From contig KN817538.1 of the NCBI GenBank assembly GCA_000827495.1, positions 371,531 through 435,530 of the forward strand: a DNA stretch of 64,000 nt, in the 5' to 3' direction. This document shows positions 59,511 to 64,000 of the stretch, piece after piece (position 1 is the first letter of the stretch; each line of letters begins with the position of its first letter). The stretch comes from Hypholoma sublateritium FD-334 SS-4 (lineage: Eukaryota > Basidiomycota > Agaricomycetes > Agaricales > Strophariaceae). Made by a program: the position numbers and the translations under genes. Below the pieces are notes generated by a model. That model was not told the origin of the DNA. It searched no databases and saw only the letters and a program-made list of their open reading frames with translations.

Positions 59511-62500
59511 TTGTTACACCAACGGCACGGCCGGGCACTGACGCCGCAGCGCGGCGATGGCGCCCGCCCGCGCCCAATGACTCTACTCAGCGTACATGTC
59601 AATATCGCACGCGCGTGTTCGTCGGGGACCGCACATCCGACGTGCTTACGCAGCGCTCGAGCCCCATTGCATCACTTCATTACTGATGCACGCAAAGCCT
59701 ATATACAAGTATGCGCGTATGTCGACACTGCGCGGGGAGCCCCGGCTGATTGATCAGTACCTATGCACTTACCTTAATGCCGATGCAATATTGGCTAGCG
59801 TTGGCGTGGCCCGGGGTGGTGCCGCGGAGACACGGGGGCGTGCACCGTTACTATGCGCGACACTCCACCGGCGCCGTGATGCCGCCCGAGTCTCCATCGA
59901 CATGTCGCGCTGTCCAGGTACTTACGCAGCCCCTCCCCGCCGCCCCTGTGAGCATGCCCACGACGCGAACCCGAGACGCCAACAGCCATTGTCGCGCACA
60001 TACATGCCGAGTCACAGCTATTTATACGGCGCTCCAAGCCTGCGCAACCCGGCGCCCAGCTCCGATCCTGCCCCATGCATATGCTCTGACGCAGACAGAC
60101 AAAATAGCGCACCGCAGGCGACGCGCCGCATAGCATATTTTCGGGGCTCCGGCGCGGGCCCGCATCGCGACGCTGGCTTAGCGCTCGCGGCAGCGGGCGG
60201 CCCGCCCGATGTACATAGCGGCGGCGGCGGCGGCGCCCCGTTCGCACTGTCCGAACTGCCCGACACGGCTGCTATAATTACTGAGCCAATTGTGCGCGTC
60301 CATAGCCGCACTGCGCCCACAGCGCGTCCGTCATCCCGGCAGTTCCCGGGCGTGTACGCGCGCGCGCACCGCCCGGCGGCGCGCCGCATAAGTAGGCGTT
60401 TACGCTGCGCGGCCTGACACACCTCACCCAGATGCATGCGCGTTTACAGCGAACCTATAAGCCTATCTGGCAGCGCAGACGTCGCGCGGCGGGCACGGCC
60501 AGCGCCGTGCCCCATCGGGCGGGGCTGGACCGCACTGCAGCGTGGGCGAGGCGCACATACGCGACGCAGATCAGCCCGCATCCCCGCGCTGCTCGTACGC
60601 GACGCCAGCGGGCGCTGTCCATCTATCCATCTGCCGTCTGCGCTTTGTTGTTGTTCGCCTTCCTTTCCCCTGCGGGCGTCCCCTCGGGCCGTCGCCGCCC
60701 GGCGCCCCACGCCATGGGAGCTCGCGCGCAGGGTGCGCGCGACGCGCTCGCTAATGTGCGCTGGCTGGGAGAACACACGCCCGCCCGGCGGGGCCAGTTC
60801 CCAGCCACGCCGCACCACCCCACCACACACCCACCCACGGCAGCTCGCAGCTCGAGTGGGGCGTGCGCACGCACGCACGCACGCCCGCTTGCCCGCCCGC
60901 TTGGTTCGCGCGCATCGCGCATCGCGATCGCGTCTCACCGTCGTAGGTTCGCCTTCCTATCCGTGTGTGTGCGTTCCTGTGCGTGCGTCCCCGTCGCGCG
61001 CCGCGCGCCTCTGGGCGCCGCACAGGCGACACGTAGGCACCCTGCGCGCGTGCCGTGCGCGCGCACCTTCCACGCCGCGGCGGCACGCGCGCCCCATGAC
61101 CCGGCCCCATGGGAGCGCTCGCAGGCCCAGCGCCGTGGCCTGCAGTCGGCAGCGCGCGCCACTCTGCGGGGGCGCCCTTGGCGCCTTGGCCGCGTACGGC
61201 GGCGGGCGCTGCTCCCCGAGGCCGTGCGCCGCGCGCGCCGCCGTGTGAGCGTACGCGCGCTGTGTGAGTGTGGTATGGGTGTGATCTGCAGCGGGCCGTG
61301 CTATCTGCTACGCGGCAGATCCGTGTCAGTGCTTGTGTTCTCGCCACATCCGATCAGCAAAATGTCAGCGGCGGGTGAATGCTTTCCTTCCATCATTCGC
61401 GAGAGAGATGTGGATTTACACGCTCTGTGAGCTGATTAAATTTGAATGCGTCATTTGCGTCCGGTGGACAATCGTGTCTTCGTAACTCGGAATTGCTGAG
61501 TGCATACACGCTCTGCCAGTGGTTGAAGCCACTTTGTAATTTAAACAGTTATGTAAACGGGTAAGAATATGCGTATGCGTAGTAGACAATCTTGTTCTCG
61601 TGATGATACGGATATTTGGTCCCAAAAACACTTGGTAATCCAAAGAACTAGACCTCGCTCGCTACGCACTCGCGAACCAAGTAAGTAGCCGAATATCACA
61701 AAATGTAAGCACGGTTGTAAGCATATCAAGTCCTGCGTCAATTAGACCTGGAAATGTCCTCGAACAGAGTTTGTTTCATATTTTTGGCAGGTTGACCTGC
61801 GACAGACAATACCCTGGAAAAAAATCAAAATATACGGACTGGCATGAGCCCAATTAGTCTTATTCAGACACGCGTCGGTGGCACGCATGCGCAATATTGA
61901 CCCCGCCTTTGAGCAGTTCTATTTATAGATACGCGTGTCCCACACTCGGAGCGACCGATTGTGCTTGGATTACGCCTTCCTGCGCAACGAATAACTCCTA
62001 CCTGCCATATGGAACCTGTCATTGGCCCACAAACCACCAACGGAACGGCACCCGCGACCGCCGAGAGGAGATGAGGAGAGCCGTTCATCTACTGCAAGAC
62101 ACTGTCGATTCCTTGCTCGCGAATTTACCTGCAACAATCACACACCACCCATGGGAGAAGGAACGCGAGCACTATCTGCCCTGAAGAAGCACCAGATCTG
62201 CATGTCACACATATCACTCGCACAGCAGCGCATAACCTGTTCGATATTAACGGCGTTACGTCTCAGTCGCTCCCCTGGTCCCCATCTTCCTCTGCGTGTG
62301 TGGTATCTGCGTTTAATTTTGGACGTCAGTTTGTGCGTCGCATTTTTGCATATCTATTATTATTCTACTTCAATTTAACCTTGGTCTTTATGGGAATATT
62401 CTATTTCGAATACTAATTGTGCACGCTCAGGTTGGAGGACGATGCGCATATGATTTTCCTCAAACTCTCTGTGTTTTTTTTTGCCTTCGCCAAACACCGC

Positions 62501-64000
62501 CTTTCTAGCTCACGCACGTCCACTTTGGCCTGCTGCGCAGTGAATTTAGACGCCTTGGTACCTGGAATAATGTATCAGCACCCGCCAAGCGCCGGCCAGC
62601 TCTCGCCTTGCCGCACTACCTTCTTACGCCGCGCTGGGTGAATATAAAGCGATTGAGCTGGATCGTGCACTCGATGGATAGCGTGTCCACTACTCCGGCG
62701 ACGGCCTGTGAGCGCCCAATACCTTGGAGTCGGATCGTTATTTTGCCTATCGGCGGGCATAATCTAGCCGGTCTTTCGAATATACTGTGTATTCAAAATA
62801 CCCAAGTCAAGGGAGCGAGAAAACTTGTATGTCAAATCAGGATATAACGACATTATGAAAAGTCTAATGCCTCGTGCCAATAACAATGGTCGTTTCCTTT
62901 GTCGGTCAAATGCTGCTCTCGTTATGTTGACTGCGGTAACAACCCGACGCAGTGTTATTCAGGCCGTTCTTTTTCTTTGTAAACATAAGTAATGTACTAT
63001 CTATAATATAGTTTCATTGCCCAATTGCGTTTCTTCTTCTTCTTTTGCGGTGGGAGGTTGATGTGTATCAGTTGGGGCGGCACGCATGTTTGCGCTGCCT
63101 CATCCAACGCATCCCATCCCAGGTTCCGACTTACGGATGGGAATTCTTATCTCCACGCGCGAGCGTGTTAGGTCATTTAGAACCATTAATTCGTTCAAAC
63201 TACATGCTATCAGCCCGAAGCAGCCGTCCCTGGCGGTAGCATGTGGACTTATGCCGCTTCCGAGTCATCTATCAGTCCCGGGAGACAAAACAAAGACTGA
63301 AGGTCATCAAACATTCGGCGCCGCAACTCTAAGTATCATCACAAGCAGGCTTATCATCCACCAACCTTGGAAGCATTGGGAGCCATATGGGACAGCGAAT
63401 GTAATTTCCTTAGTGAGAGTTGGGATTATCTGTTGCGCCATACTCTGTACAATTCAATACCTACCAAAATTTCCACGGGTCGAAATTTTCATACACTTGG
63501 CCATGCTACCCAGCAGCGCCTTGAGGCCGATGTTCAGAAGAGAGCAGCTCGGCCAGACAAATGGAGGTTCCTGCTCCCTGTCTGTGCTGTTTTATCGCAG
63601 AGTCCCCTTACAGCAAGGCCCGACCGTGAAGAAACAACGTTGTCGACATGTCTGAGAATCAAGGTTTTCAGTGCCCAAATATGTGCATGTTCCCGCCCGT
63701 TCAGGACGTGCCCGTGCTATTTTTGCGAGAGGCGGTTACAGTTGCCATCGTCAATAATCGCTCTGTAAGTACGTCCTCGCGTTAAGCTCAACCTATCTCT
63801 AAAGGTCCCCCCACCGCATCGCTCCAACCTCTCACGCTGATAACTGTGATGTTGAATCACAAGTCATTCATTTGACAGCCGCGCATGGGGCTAACACACA
63901 TCATTCGAGTAGAGTTGGACGTCGTTGCTTAAAAGATGATTAAAACAAGGTACGGCAGCTAGGATCAGGGCATTCAGTTCGTCATACTGAGATTAGGGGA
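59511..64000. other. Gene-poor window end; no gene supported
   Basis: From 59.5 to 61.4 kb the DNA is very GC-rich with long frames in several phases at once (for example 60432-61430), rich in Arg, Ala and Pro and without motifs. From 61.4 kb on, composition returns to normal. Two overlapping frames at 63086-63768 have no recognisable content. No tRNA or transposon ends were found. Confidence 0.4.

Noticed and set aside
60432..61430. A 332-codon plus-strand open frame
   Set aside because: It is Arg/Ala/Pro-rich, overlaps long frames in other phases and on the minus strand, and has no motif or splice structure. High GC explains the lack of stops.

Overview
The window is nuclear DNA of a filamentous basidiomycete, most likely an Agaricomycete. 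Genes are split by many 50-60 bp GT-AG introns. The proteins include lineage-typical families: a DUF6534 seven-helix protein, a PriB-like Zn2Cys6 regulator, an RNA-dependent RNA polymerase and an ERMES Mdm12. The rest are ordinary single-copy eukaryotic housekeeping genes. I saw no viral, prokaryotic, organellar, rRNA or CRISPR sequence, and found no convincing tRNA by eye.

Layout. 0-9 kb: a small membrane-anchored protein (-), a secreted SMP-30/lactonase-like beta-propeller (-), a DUF6534 membrane protein (+) and an acylpyruvase-type FAH-domain enzyme (+). 8.7-15 kb: a SAPS-domain phosphatase partner (-) and the AP-2 mu subunit (-). 16-24 kb: a secreted GDSL/CE16-type esterase (+), a large low-complexity protein (-) and the TRAMP poly(A) polymerase Trf4/Cid14 (-). 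24.3-25.7 kb: a non-autonomous DNA transposon with long inverted repeats, a 9-bp target duplication and a helicase fragment inside; it lies just upstream of the Trf4 start. 26.8-35 kb: an RNA-dependent RNA polymerase (+), a HYPK homologue (-) and ELP3 (+), the last two divergent. 36-47.7 kb: an unrecognised gene, Mdm12, a Golgi apyrase Ynd1, a PWWP-like protein and a proline-rich protein, all on minus. 47.7-53.5 kb: a GC-rich gene desert holding a ~430-bp tandem repeat array. 53.5-56.6 kb: the PriB-like regulator (-). 56.6-64 kb: a second gene-poor stretch with a tandem duplication and one weak secreted-protein candidate.

The genes do not form a pathway cluster. They are mostly conserved housekeeping functions: vesicle coat, RNA surveillance, tRNA modification, ER-mitochondria tethering, Golgi nucleotide turnover and N-terminal acetylation. 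A silencing enzyme and a mobile element sit among them. Exon structures were assembled by hand from splice signals. Those of the DUF6534, FAH, HYPK, ELP3, Ynd1 and proline-rich genes close exactly in frame. The 5' ends of the RdRP and of the 18-21.6 kb gene are unresolved.
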